64,000 bases of DNA from NCBI GenBank assembly GCA_050084515.1, contig CM114272.1, positions 48,050,001-48,114,000 on the forward strand, written 5' to 3'. This stretch comes from Blasia pusilla (taxonomy: Eukaryota > Marchantiophyta > Marchantiopsida > Blasiales). The notes under the pieces were generated by a model. That model had not been told where the DNA came from, ran no database searches, and worked only from the letters and a program-made list of their open reading frames with translations. Made by a program: the position numbers and the translations under genes. Shown piece after piece: positions 34,719 to 47,178 of this stretch (position 1 is the stretch's first letter; each line of letters opens with the position of its first letter).

Positions 34719-37700
34719 ATGGCGTCGTCATCCACGTTTCCTGCAATGTCTGTTGTGAACCGGATTGTCAATTTCGGAGGCACGCATGGCCCGATCGCTC
34801 CGGGAAGCTTCCCGTGGGGTGGCGTGTCCTCAACTACACCCATCAGATCATCATCATCAGCAACACATTCATCCCACATTGTATGTATGCCTCCTCTACT
34901 GATCGCTTGGGAGCTTTAGTCTCGTTATCATTTCCATGAACTCCCATGGCTCCTCGTGCGGGTTTCTCCGTGGGGAGCTTGTTCTGTGAGCATTTTTGTG
35001 CCTCCAGTTCAATTTCAGGAGTCTCCATACGGTTTAACACTGCAATTGGATCGATCAGCTTACAGCCCTTCATTTATCTCTGATCGCGAACCCCATTGGA
35101 CCACCGAGTCTGCTGTCGTTTTTCAGCGCACGTTCCTGGCTTCTTCAGAATTCTCCGACGCTGTTTGTATTTTCACATCGAACCGGATGAAGGGCTTTTC
35201 AGTCCAGGCTCTAGCGGAACTCGTTGCGCTCTTTACGGAATCTACCGGAGCAGCCACGGTCGATTCTGGATGATTTCTTTTTGAATTGCACCGCGTTTGC
35301 TAGTGGTTTGGTGGTGCATAGACACAGGGTTCTCAGATGTGTGTGCGTTCAGAGGGTAGAAAGGACAACTGTTACGAAAGCATAAAACATATTCCTAACG
35401 TTTCAGCAGGGTGATGAAGAGCACCAACAATGTGATGTTCTCGTGGACGCAACAAGCACTTGTTGTTCGAGGCAGCTTATTATGAGGAGCTGATGTGTTG
35501 TGCCATGTGCTAAGAGTTCATCTGGTGACCGCTGTCTTGAAACTATGGATGGAACTTACATAATGTATCCACTCGAGCTCTGCGACTTATGTTGTTGCGC
35601 GTATTGGAAGATTCTTAAATCGACCTGGCTTGCAGGGTACTGGTCGCAGGCTCACTCATTCTCACGCAAGCAGTGTACGAAACTGCTGCTTCAGACAAAA
35701 TAATGGTACGTCTTCATTGGCTTCAAAATGTGTAGAGGAGACACAGTACTGGTGATCGAGCTGGCAACTGGACAAGTCCACAATATTAAGGTGCTCAAGT
35801 GTATCGAAAGAGTAGTAGAATAGATGAATCTCGTCTCAGAGTTTCTGTTCATTAGAACATTTGATGACCAATCATGGTCCCTTCATTTTCTGAGTCTGAA
35901 AAAGTGAGGCCACCGAACTTTGGTGTTTTCTGCTTCCTCTGGCTTCTAAAGATTCCCTATTGCCTTTCAGCAGGCCAGATTGCAGCGAGGCCTCGGAAAA
36001 AATCTGGAGACCAAACGAAACTGAGGGATGAAGTTGTTGGAAGCCGACGACCATCTTCTTATACAACAACCAATGTCCAAGATCGTCTCCGAGACATTTC
36101 AACAGAAGATTCTTTGCTCGATGATGTTGGTCAAGAAGATAGAACTGAGGTCAATGTACCAGAGTCCGTATGTGGTGTTCAGGAAGGTGTTAGTGACCAG
36201 GCCTTGTATGTTCCCAAGGACATGGAAGTCAGTGAGGAGGAAGAAGTGCAGAGTTTGTTATTGGATGCCAATCTACCTCTTGCATCTCCTGAAGATACCA
36301 TAGAATGTGTAACGGAAACTGGAAAGGAGGAGCAGGAGCAAGAGCTACACAATATGACCTGGGAAGAAGTTGAATCCGTTCTTGAGGTAGAGAAGCTGAG
36401 AGAACACTTGATTCAAGAGGTAAAAGATAGGAAAGCTGAGGAGGATCGCAGGATTGAGGTATTGAAGCAGGCTGTAAAACTCACATTTATGAAGGAGAAA
36501 ATCTTCCACTATCCAGATCCGGCAGTAGCTGCCGGTGCTCTTGAAATTTATTTGAACCGCTCCGAGACAACCCTGGCAGCCCAATCACAGATCTTCATTA
36601 GAGGTGCCTTCAACGAATGGAAATGGAAGCCATTTGTTGCTCAGCTAAGCAAGACCGATCTTCCTGGAGATTGGTGGTCATGTAAAATAGAAGTACCCAA
36701 TGAGGTATACAAGGTTGACTGCATATTCTCTGATGGGCAGGATTTATATGAAAACAACTCCAAGAATGACTTTTTTATATCAGTTGAGAATGGAATGTCC
36801 AAAGAAGATTTTGTGTACTTTCTACTCGAGGAGAAAGCCAAAGAGGAAAGGCTACTGAGAGAGGAGAAAGCGGAGAAGGAGCAAATAGTTGTTGAGGAAA
36901 GAAGGTTGGTAGAGCAGAAGGCTGCAGAAGAGGTGGATAGGGCCCAGGCTAAGGTTCTCGTTGCACAGGAGCAAGAAACTGCCAGAGGATCATTACACAA
37001 GGCAGTGAAACGAGTTGATAAGTTGTGGTTCATGGATCCTCCTAATTTTGGAGCGGGTGAATGTGTAACTCTTTACTACAATAGATCATCTCGCCCACTT
37101 TCAAATGCTAAGGATGTTTGGATACACGGTGGATACAACAACTGGAAAGATATGGTCTCAATTGTAAAGAAGCTTTCACCTGAGAAGAGCACCAGTGGTG
37201 ATTGGTGGTCTGTGAAAGGTGGGTGTGACAAATGAAGGACACTATACCTTGCCAAGTCAGGCACAGAAATCCTTACTTCCATCAACGATGTGTGTGGTGC
37301 CAGAACTTTTTCTGCAAGTTATGGAGAAGAAACCTTGGTGAAAGCATGGATGGTTGATAGAATTTCATACGTCTTTCATCATCTACAGTTCACATGTCTC
37401 ATTATTTCAGAACATGCTTTACTGACTGACTCCTAAGGTTTCCTGTTTCTGCAGTGGATGTTCCCAAGAAAGCGTACATGCTGAATTGGGTTCTGGCAGA
37501 TGGTCCGCCAGAAAATGCCGGTACATATGATAATAATGACTGGCAAGATTTCCATGCCCTGATTCCAAAGACTGTGCCAGAAGATACTTATTGGGGCGAA
37601 GTTGAAGAAGAGATCTACATGAAGCTTCAAAAGGAGAGGAAGGACAAAGCAGAAGCGGCAAAGAAGAAGGCAAGTTCCTCTTACGATTGTTGTTCTCCTC

Positions 37701-40700
37701 TTAGTATATGCTAAAACCTCTAGCCAAGCCCTAGTTTCTAAAGTTGGCTGGGTGGCTGTCTTTCCTTCCTTTTTTAACAGCAAGTGGTTACTGAGTAGAA
37801 TTTAGACATCCCAAGTTCGTCAGCAGTTTCCAGATTCAGCTTTTGTGGTCTGTTTAGATCCAAGTAGAAAGTCTCTGTCTGTAGTCACACTTACACCATT
37901 ATTTTCAAGGTTTTGAAGATTCCGGTAGAGCAACCTATCCTCCAAGTTCTCATCCTGAAAGACTTGGCTATCAGAAATCATTTCAAAAGAAGCAGAGTTT
38001 AATTCATGTATGTCATAACTTTTCATACATGGCTGCTTGTGTAAGTCACATTCTGATCTTAAGTGGTTTTGGAATGGAGTCCACAAATACAGGCTGAGCA
38101 TCAAGCAGCTCTGAAGGCAGAGTTGAAGGCTAAAACCAAGCAAACATTCTTACAAGCACAAGCACACATATTTTTTACTGAACCAGCTGAATTGAAATCT
38201 GGCGACGAAGTGACAGTCTTTTATAACCCATCAAACACTCTTCTGAATGGCAAGCCAGAAGTATACATACGTGGGTCTTTCAATCGGTGGACTCATTTTC
38301 TGGGCTGCTTTGGGCCAATCAGGATGGTGGCTGCTGACAACGGTACTCACTTAAAAGCTACAGGTAAGTGGTTGGAAAGTACTAGTGTGCCTGAAAGAGT
38401 TCAGCAAGAGGTTATGTCCGTCATTTCTATCAGCTAGCTGGGAGTACAACTTCAGTGATTTGGAAGCAAGCAACCTCTTTACTAGTGTACAGATGTAAAC
38501 AAGAAAGGATTTATCCCGCACTCCACATCATGAGAAAGCTATTGAAAAGTAAATGGAACTCTAATTTTCAGACCTTCCAATCTTTCAGTGTAGTTTTGCT
38601 TACTTTTGAGTGACTAAATCTCATCTTAGTGATGTCCATCAGGCCAGAAACTCCGAAGAGTGCCTCTTTCTTAAAGGGTTCTTATATGCTAACTTGAAGG
38701 GTAGTCAGTCAGGTATGCATGTGTAGGAGAGAAGTTTCTGTAGCAAGGGTGCATAACTCAATTTGTTTTTCGCATATTGTGCACGTCCATTGATATTGGA
38801 TCAGAATACATTGCTTCAACAATTTTGCGTTGTGGCGCTTAGATTGGAGCTTAGGTGTTGGAACTTATCTTCAGATGCACTGAATAAGCTAGGTTCCCTA
38901 CCTGAAAGCTCAAAGAGTCCCTTGGTGTAAACTTTGGTGTCCTGGCTTCTCTGATTGAGAAAAAAAGTGCTCTCTTTGTAGACTTCATGAAAGGTGAAGT
39001 CAGGGATCCAAACAATCACCCTCTACCAAAACGTTTTTCGATTGTTTGAACATATGGGTTTCTATTTTCTAGTTTCTATGCTTGATGGCTTTGTGATGGT
39101 CTCGGCAAAGTGGATTTTGTGTGCTCATTCTTCCTTTCTCTCCACTTCCCAGAATTTGAAATTGCAGAATGGTCTCTTGTCTTGACTCTGGCTCTGACGG
39201 CTTTGCTCTCACTTGCAGTGAAAGTTCCAAAGGATGCATATATGCTGGACTTTGTGTTTTCAGAAAGGGAAGATGACTATGGTGGGCTTTATGACAACAA
39301 AAATGGTCTTGATTATCACGTCCCTGTCACTGGAGGGCTATTGACACAGCCACCATTAGATATAATCCATATTGCTGTTGAAATGGCTCCTATTGCAAAG
39401 GTATATTCTGATTGCAGTTCCAGTTGTTAAGGATAATCTCTAACTCCCGTCTCTGGAAACCAGATAAGCAAAAGTAGAGACAGCTGGTGACATTACAATG
39501 CTTGAAATGTTGTTGAGGCCTACGAGTCTTTTCTCTATGTGTTTCAAATGAACGCCAGGTTCTCTAGATCCATATAACTAGACACACAAGAGATGGTATG
39601 AGAATACAAAAATAGGAGGAGGATGGGAAAGCCTTCAACAAAGCTAAAGGGGGACTCAGAAATGGAGTTTTCTAGTTTCTAAACTCCACATCTTTAGAAA
39701 CTAGAAAACTTCACAACAGTCTCACTAATGAAGTAGAACCTAGGCTCCCTTGCACTTAGTATTCACTCTTTTTGTGGAGCAGGTTGGAGGACTTGGGGAT
39801 GTTGTTACAAGTCTCTCACGAGCAGTGCAAGAAATGGGGCACAATGTAGATATCATTCTTCCCAAATATGACTGTCTTAACTACAATGATGTAAGTGCAT
39901 GCTTGAATCCAGTTCAATATGTGCAACCTGCTGAATTACATAAAGTGTCTGGAATCTGGATCGTCTGGGAGGCGTTTGAAGTGGAGTACATAGGCTGATG
40001 GGTTCAATGCCAGAATTTCCCTGTTGAGGAGTTTCCTAGTTTGAGTAGATTTCTTTCTTAGCACATTTTGCTACAGCCAATTTTACACATGTCTGAGTTT
40101 ATTGAATTGCTTTTAAAATCGGTTGTACCAGATTGAAGATTTGAAGGAAAATGAGGCTTTCTCATTTGGGGGCACAAGAGTCAGAGTGTGGACTGGAAAG
40201 GTCAAGGGCTTGTCTGTGCACTTTCTTGAGCCGGAGAACGGGTGAGCTGAACCTCTTAGCTGCTATGACAGCATCCATGAGTGTTGTGGCTCAACATGTG
40301 TGTGCTGGAATAGAAAATTGTGTTGGAGAATTTACAAGGTACAAGAAATGTTTTATAAGGTATAGCTTTGGAATTCCAGAGCGTAAATTGCTCATAGTGG
40401 GAGAGTTTTGATATTTTGCGTATACACTCACCAACTTTGGTTTAACTCTACAACTATTTACTCTTAAACCTGATGAACGGGACATCATACATCTTTCTGC
40501 AAAGATACTCCGCTCATTAAGTAGTACCTGTTATAGCCTTGTGACCATAGCACCCTTTGAGCGTTTTCAAAGAGAGATTCCCTCGAAACAGAGAGGACTC
40601 TGATTGCCTCTTTATTGGGCAGATTCTTCTGGGCAGGATGCATATATGGGCGCAGGGATGATGGAGCTCGTTTTGGGTTTTTCTGTCATGCTGCTCTTGA

Positions 40701-43700
40701 GTACCTACAACAAAGAGGGCGGAATGTTGTGAGTTTGCAAATTCCTGCAACTTGGAATCCTCATAACTGAAAAAACAAAGTTTGTGTTGTGATTTTATGT
40801 TTGTCCAGGAAAAGTGCAATGCCTATTTCCAATTTATATGCATATTCATTTCCTGAGGAGTAAGCTGTAACGCAGATGACTTTTGCCCAGTGATTGAATA
40901 ACCACCCCAAGAGTTCCAGAGAAATTTAGAGGACTGCAATCCACCGTTTAATGAAGTCTGATTGGGGTTGTCAACATAAATGACATCCCTGCCCTTGCTT
41001 ATCAGCTGTTGGGACTTCATGTGTTCTAATTTGCTCAAAATTTTGACATGTGAAAGAGAATACTGATAATCATCCTGTTTTGTATTTGCAGGACATAATT
41101 CATTGTCATGACTGGACATCAGCCCCTGTCGCCTGGTTATTTGGAGAGGGTTATCAGCGTGCGCATCTTGCTGATGCCCGTATTGTCTTTAGCATACATA
41201 ATCTTGAGTTTGGGGCCCCTCTTATTGGAAGGGCAATGGAAAATGCACATATGGCGACAACGGTAAGTCAATATCATGTTGGATCAACGGTGATTGAGGC
41301 ATATTCCAAATGCGCCTCTGTTGCTCAGTTGCAAATGCATCTTGCCCTCTTAGTTTTTAGCCGACCAAAATGACAAATCAAATGTGAGCAGAAATTTCTT
41401 ACTGTGTGGTGGTTGGCTGTTTTATCTACAGGTGTCACCAACATATGCTGCAGAAGTATCTGGTAATGGAGTGATTGCTCCACATTTGTCAAAGTTCCAT
41501 GGTATTCGAAATGGAATCGACCCAGAAATCTGGGATCCATATACCGACCCTTTCATTCCAGTTAAGGTTTCCTAATACCACATGGTTGTCTCTTGAGTTT
41601 ACTACGGACCTTCATGCTTAACTGAAAGTTCCTAAGGAAAGGGTCGACCAAGCCCTTTTCAAAATCTACACAGGAGATGAGGAGTCCAGAGGCAATTAGA
41701 CAATCTGAAGAAATGCTTGTGTGTAGTTTCGTTTGTGGGCAAGGTTTTGAAAGAATGTGAACAATGTAAAGGAGGTCATTTGATGAACAAGTGGGATATA
41801 TATATATATATATCACACACACACACACACAATATATATATATATATATATATATATTGTGTGTGTGTGTGTGCTGTACTTATGGAAGGTAGATAAGGAA
41901 TTGCATTATGAGAACTCCCTTGTCAGCGCATTTCCCTTTTCAGCTACACCCATCTCTTGAGAAAGGAAAAACAGGGCTATCGTCCTTTTGACTGTGGACC
42001 TTCCACACACTAAAGATGAATGGTGTCTTAAGCTGTTATGGGGTATTCTGGAGTGGTCTAGTTAACCTTCTTCCATAATTCTGCAACATAGTATGAGATG
42101 CATACATTAATATTTTGGTTATCACTTGAAATTGGCTGCAGGTGGCATTCACATCAGAAAAAGTCACTGAAGGGAAGAGGGCAGCCAAGGAGGAGCTGAG
42201 GCGAAGACTTGGTTTGAGGCACGATGACAGACCTGTGTTGGGGATCATAACTCGCCTAACTGCACAGAAGGGTATCCACTTGATCAAGCATGGCATATAT
42301 CGCACTCTTGAGCGTGGTGGACAGGTATTGTCAACAGTCTATCATGTTTGAATGCTATTCGGGATATCGAAGTTCATGTTGAAGATAATACAGTAATTGG
42401 AGTGAAAACTGAGTTTGTACAAACAGTTAGGGGGAGCCTGAAGAAAACTTGGAAGTTCACTCAAAAGTCATGAAGGAATAGCTGTGACTAGTGACAACAT
42501 GAATGGCCTTTTTGGAAGACAAAGCATGGGCTGTGTGATGATTGATAGCATTTGCTGCCAGTTTTCCTTATTATGGCAGTGACTGTCACTAATAACCTGA
42601 AATTGGGTAGCAGAGCAAGTCAGATAGGGAGCTGGTCAGTCCAATGACAAGAAGCATACCAGCTTGAAATAATCACAGCGAATAACTAATAGAAAGTGAT
42701 AGCAGCGACGACATGAAAAGAACCTACGGCTACATGGGCATGGTGTAGGCATTTTGCTCCTTCAGCTGATACATGACGTGTGCTGTAGTGCAGGTGGTTT
42801 TGCTGGGTTCGGCTCCAGACCCAAGGATACAAAATGAATTTGTTGGTTTGTCAAACCAGTTGAGTCAGTCCCATGGTGATATGGCAAGACTCTGTCTTTC
42901 GTACGATGAGCCACTTTCGCATCTGGTAACTCCCAAGTACATGCAGAGAGTGCATAACTTGGTCAATCTGGGCTTCCACAACAAGAATATTGGCAAAATC
43001 TGTAGCCCCAAAGCAGTTTTAGCTTGATAACTAAATTCTTTTTAATAGAGAGTTCAACGGGATTCTTCTTAATAAGCTGACTCATTGCTCATTGTTCAGA
43101 TATATGCAGGAGCTGATTTTATCTTGATACCCTCAATTTTTGAGCCGTGTGGTTTGACTCAGCTGATAGCTATGCGCTATGGTTCCATTCCAATTGTGCG
43201 CAAGACTGGAGGTTTGTGAAGTACCGGAGTAATGGCTGATGGATTAAAGAGGATGGGAATATTCTTGATTTGAGTTCATCCGTCAAACTGCCGCCCAATT
43301 ATGATTTATAATGTTAGATCCAGGGCGTGTAGGTGAGCACAATGATGTCAAGCAACCACTAAAAACTAATCAGGTTATTGACATATTGTGTGGAAATTAA
43401 TTTACAGGATTGAATGACACCATTTTCGACATTGACAATGATAGAGATCGCGCTAGAGAAGCAGGAGTTGCTCCCAATGGATTCAGCTTCGAATCCCCAG
43501 ACGCGGCTGGTGTTGACTATGCACTCAACAGGTATGGTTTGCTATTCATAAGACAGCTACTTTGCAGTGTATTGCCGATATGTTCCTTTCGTCAGACTTT
43601 TTTGTAATGGAATATTGTAGAAAAACCAAAGCAAGTGTTTGTTGTGCACTTGCAACAGTTTGGCTGTAGTAGTACGGACAGTGATCATGTTACTGTAGTT

Positions 43701-46700
43701 GATCATACCACTTTTTAGAATCAGAATTTCTCTACAACCTAGCTATTACAAGCACACTTAGTGCAAAAGGACAACCACTCAGGTTAGATTGTAGAGGAAA
43801 GAGCTAGACAACCTGCATCACCAGATCACCTTGCATTCTCAAGCACACTTAGTGCAATAGCAACCACTCAAGTTAGCAGCAGTAGACATCTCAATAGCAA
43901 CCACTCAGGTTAGTACTACTATACACCTTGTATCACAAGACTCAATGAACTCCTCAAGTCAGCAGACCTCTCAGTCTGTAAGCAGCAGCACACTCGGTGC
44001 TTAGCACACTGAACTACTAAGGTCAGAAGCACAATCCACTCAGGTAAGCAAAGCACACTCAGTGCTTCTCAATCAGCTCCTCAGCTCAGAGAGTTGTGTC
44101 CAGAAAGGTGTAAGAGAATGTAAATTCGCAGGGCACCCTCGGAGGGTTATATACAGCCAAGAGAATGAGTTTCTAGGTTTTAGGGTTTTTAGGGTTAGGG
44201 CCTGCCGCACATAGTAATTCTCAGAATTACTGAGGTAACTCTAGGGTAACAAGAAATTACTATTTACTGTGGTAAAACACTAAATTACTATAGTAATTCT
44301 ATCAGTTACTTTTCACTATAGTAAACTCCAAGTTACTATGTTTTACAACATTCCCACTTAATTGGAGTTTAATATAAGACCCATCTTCTGAGCACATTTG
44401 TTGAGCTTTTCCCTTGACAATGCCTTTGTCAATACATCAGCTGTCATATCCTCTGTAGGACAATATACTACTTGGACTATTTGCTCATTTTCTTTCTCCT
44501 CTATAAATCTTCTAATATTTATATGCCTAGTCCTAAGATGATGAACAGGATTCTTGAGAAGACTTATACTTCCTGTATTATCACAATACAATACAGTTCG
44601 ATCATTTTGCTTATAACAAACCTCCTCAAGCAATCTCCTCAGCCAAATTACTTCTTGAGTAGCATTTGAAGCTGCCTTAAGCTCAGCTTCTGTTGTGGAC
44701 AAGGCAACAGATGTTTGTTGCTTGCTGCGCCAACTGATAGCACCACCACTCAATGTAAATACATATCCACCAGTAGACCTGCTGTTGTCAGGATCATCCC
44801 CCCAACTAGCATCTGTGAAGCCAGTCAAGGTAGGAAAACATCCTTGTTTCCTGTATTCGAGATACGCATTCTTGGTACCTTCCAAGTACCGTAAGACTCT
44901 CTTTACACATCTCCAATGTGTGAGAGTAGGTTTAGACATGTACCTGGCCAGTGCTCCCACTGCATATGAGATATCTGACCTTGTGTAAACCATGGCAAAC
45001 ATCAGAGAACCCACAGCACTCTGATACAAATGTTGAAGGTTTTCAACATTCTCATTCTCCTCCTGTTTGTCTGCACCTGTTTTGCCAAGTTTCCACCCAG
45101 GATCCAGTGGAGTAGAAACTGGCTTTGCCTCAGCCATTCTATTCCTTGTCAGCATCGCATCAATGTAGTGAGTCTGACTGAGTCTAATCCATCCTTCTGC
45201 TCTGTTCCTCTCAACTTTAGTTCCAAGAATGAACTTCACTGGGCCTATGATAGTCATAGCAAAGCCTGAGCAAAGATTGTCCTTTGCTTGCTGGATTTCT
45301 TTCTTACTTTTGCCTAGCAACAGGAGGTCATCTACATGAACTGCAATAAACAATGTACCATTTTTGCAGTAAACACTCAAATCTGCATGAGCTGTACAAA
45401 ACCCCTGTTCCCTAAGGTAAGAGTTCAACTTTTCATACCAGGCTCTTGGAGCCTGTTTAAGACCATACAATGCCTTCTTCAACAAGCATGCATTGCCCCT
45501 ATGTCCACCATACCCATCTGGAACATCCATGTAGATGGTTTCCTTCAGGTCTCCAATCAGAAAAGCAGTCTCCACATCTAATTGCTCCACCTCCCAATCT
45601 TCTTCAGCAGCTAGAGCTAAAAGCAACCTTATGGAACCATACCGTACTACAGGAGCAAAGGTCTCTGTATAATCAACTTCAGCTTGCTGATTGAAACCCT
45701 TTGCTACAAGACGAGCCTTGTACTTTACCACTTCATTGTTAGCTCCTCTCTTGATCTTGAAAACCCATTTGCAACCAATGGATCTCCTGTCTTTGGGTAG
45801 ATCAGTCCACTCCCATGTGCCATTCTTTGCAAGAGACTTTTTCTTTTGATCAATGGCAATCTCCCACTTGCTCCAATCAGGTCTACTCATAGCCTGTGCA
45901 AGTGTTTTCGGTTCATCCTCTCCATCCATAGTAAGACAAGCTTCTTCATCCACTGAGGAGTGAGCCTGTTTCTCATGATGAACTCCCAACCTGTCAATAG
46001 GTGTTCTCGTTCTTCCCCATCTCCTTGGCAATGTCTCTGCCACTTCTTCAGTTTGTGCATCTTCAGAGGTACCTGGTACTTCAGCAGGCTGAAAGTTGGA
46101 TTCCTGATGATTCTCCTCAGTTTGGACAACTTTCTGCTTTCTCCTGACATATACCTTCAGATTTTCTGAACGGAATTCTCCACGAGATGGTCCGGAGGTT
46201 TGATCTGCATCTCTTTCTAGGTCAGTTGTTGGAGTTCCTGCATGAAAAGTAACTTGCGGTTGTGATGATGATTCACCCTCTACTTCAGAAATTTTCTTCT
46301 GATCTCCTTCCCAGGTTTCATCAAACTGCACATCTCTACTTGTGACACACTGTCCAGTCATTGGATTGTAGAGAACATATCCCTTCAAGCCAGTCTCATA
46401 TCCTACAAAGATGAGCTTTTCAGCCTTCTTACTGAATTTTGATCTTTGCTCCTTTGGGATTTGTACGTAAGCTGGACAACCAAAGACTCTCAGGTGGGAG
46501 ATATCTGGTTTCTTACCACTCCAGCATTCTTCTGGAGTCATCCCATTCAAAGCACTAGTAGGACTTACATTCCTCAAAAAGTTTGCAGTCTTGATTGCAG
46601 CTCCCCAAAAGCTTTTCCTGAGATTTGCATACTGGAGCATGCTCAACGCCTTCTCTGACAGAGTTCTGTTTAGTCTCTCTGCTACTCCATTCTGAGAGGG

Positions 46701-47178
46701 ACTGTCTCTGGCTGTGACATCAGCCAAAATTCCCTTTTGTTGCAAAAAGGAGGAGAACTGTTTGTTCCTGTACTCCTTGCCTCCATCTGAGCGAATTTTC
46801 TTCAGGTCAAACTTACATGAGATTTGCAAGAAAGGAATGAGCTTTCAGAGACAGGTCTGGTAAGACAGTTGAAGATTTCCCGGGAAATTTAGAATTTAGA
46901 ACGAGGGCCCCTTCTGAACAGAGGTGATTTATTTAAATCGGACCATGAATCCGAGTTGAGATAACAATTTTCAAGCTCTAATGCTGTTTTAAAAGAGTGC
47001 ACCTTACCAAAAACTGAATCTCCTTCTGTCTGGGCCTTACAGAGCGTTGTCAGCATGGTATGAGGCGCGGGGCTGGTTTCAGGAACTGTGCAAGCAAGTA
47101 ATGGAGCAAGATTGGACCTGGAATCGGCCTGCCCTTGATTATATTGAACTGTACTATGGTGCTAAAAAAAAGCCATGA
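34719..47178 (+). CDS. SS3: Starch synthase III, plastid (GT5 with three CBM53)
   Basis: Complete gene in about 15 coding exons: 34719-34884, 35971-37218, 37455-37669, 38093-38363, 39219-39400, 39783-39890, 40132-40241, 40623-40728, 41092-41262, 41432-41566, 42142-42324, 42794-42925, 43100-43211, 43408-43531, 47043-47178. Phases agree throughout and give about 1,132 residues. Exon 1 is a Ser/Thr-rich plastid transit peptide ([13 protein letters not shown]); its donor is the least certain. CBM53 starch-binding domains lie near 235-330, 405-510 and 575-665 ([25 protein letters not shown]), with a charged coiled linker between the first two. The GT5 domain starts near 680 with [14 protein letters not shown] (ADP-glucose site, split by an intron) and has FEPCGLTQL and KTGGL later; the end is [13 protein letters not shown]. 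The enzyme adds glucose from ADP-glucose to long glucan chains in plastid starch. The last intron is 3.5 kb and holds an antisense copia element. Confidence 0.96.
41796..41873. repeat. Compound (AT)n(CA)n(AT)n(TG)n microsatellite
   Basis: In an intron of the starch synthase gene. The CA and TG runs are complementary and flank an AT run, so the tract can fold on itself. Confidence 0.93.
43640..44350 (-). repeat. 3' LTR of the copia element
   Basis: On the minus strand it starts TGTTGTAAAACATAG right after a purine-rich tract (AAGTGGGAA) downstream of the pol stop, and carries a TATA box. The far end (about 43640, GTGCACAACA on the minus strand) is an estimate because the second LTR is missing. 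Contains four GCACACT-NR-GTGC words and many TTACT/AGTAA words. Confidence 0.65.
44146..44154 (-). promoter_or_regulatory. TATA box of the copia LTR
   Basis: GTATATAAC on the minus strand, about 200 bp into the LTR. Transcription would start near 44115 and run antisense to the host gene. Confidence 0.5.
44358..46829 (-). CDS. Copia polyprotein, partial but uninterrupted
   Basis: 823 codons without a stop. Residues 1-100: integrase core ([13 protein letters not shown] with the second Asp; [14 protein letters not shown] with the catalytic Glu). About 100-150: the conserved [14 protein letters not shown] segment. About 345-585: reverse transcriptase ([45 protein letters not shown], catalytic HVDDLLLLG). 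About 670-810: RNase H ([43 protein letters not shown]). The catalytic box reads HVDD rather than the usual YVDD. The gag, protease and first integrase part are missing, and the listed start is only the first open codon, so this copy cannot move by itself. The clean frame suggests a fairly recent insertion. Confidence 0.93.
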   Translation of the reverse strand: MQISCKFDLKKIRSDGGKEYRNKQFSSFLQQKGILADVTARDSPSQNGVAERLNRTLSEKALSMLQYANLRKSFWGAAIKTANFLRNVSPTSALNGMTPEECWSGKKPDISHLRVFGCPAYVQIPKEQRSKFSKKAEKLIFVGYETGLKGYVLYNPMTGQCVTSRDVQFDETWEGDQKKISEVEGESSSQPQVTFHAGTPTTDLERDADQTSGPSRGEFRSENLKVYVRRKQKVVQTEENHQESNFQPAEVPGTSEDAQTEEVAETLPRRWGRTRTPIDRLGVHHEKQAHSSVDEEACLTMDGEDEPKTLAQAMSRPDWSKWEIAIDQKKKSLAKNGTWEWTDLPKDRRSIGCKWVFKIKRGANNEVVKYKARLVAKGFNQQAEVDYTETFAPVVRYGSIRLLLALAAEEDWEVEQLDVETAFLIGDLKETIYMDVPDGYGGHRGNACLLKKALYGLKQAPRAWYEKLNSYLREQGFCTAHADLSVYCKNGTLFIAVHVDDLLLLGKSKKEIQQAKDNLCSGFAMTIIGPVKFILGTKVERNRAEGWIRLSQTHYIDAMLTRNRMAEAKPVSTPLDPGWKLGKTGADKQEENENVENLQHLYQSAVGSLMFAMVYTRSDISYAVGALARYMSKPTLTHWRCVKRVLRYLEGTKNAYLEYRKQGCFPTLTGFTDASWGDDPDNSRSTGGYVFTLSGGAISWRSKQQTSVALSTTEAELKAASNATQEVIWLRRLLEEVCYKQNDRTVLYCDNTGSISLLKNPVHHLRTRHINIRRFIEEKENEQIVQVVYCPTEDMTADVLTKALSREKLNKCAQKMGLILNSN

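Larger units (their letters stand above)
43640..46843 (-). mobile_element. Ty1/copia element, 5'-truncated, antisense in SS3 intron
   Basis: Minus-strand element inside the last intron of the starch synthase gene. It keeps the second half of integrase, RT, RNase H and one LTR, but lacks gag, protease, the integrase zinc domain and the other LTR. The truncation point is near 46843, where the integrase frame starts mid-core. Its order (integrase before RT) defines copia. Confidence 0.9.
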
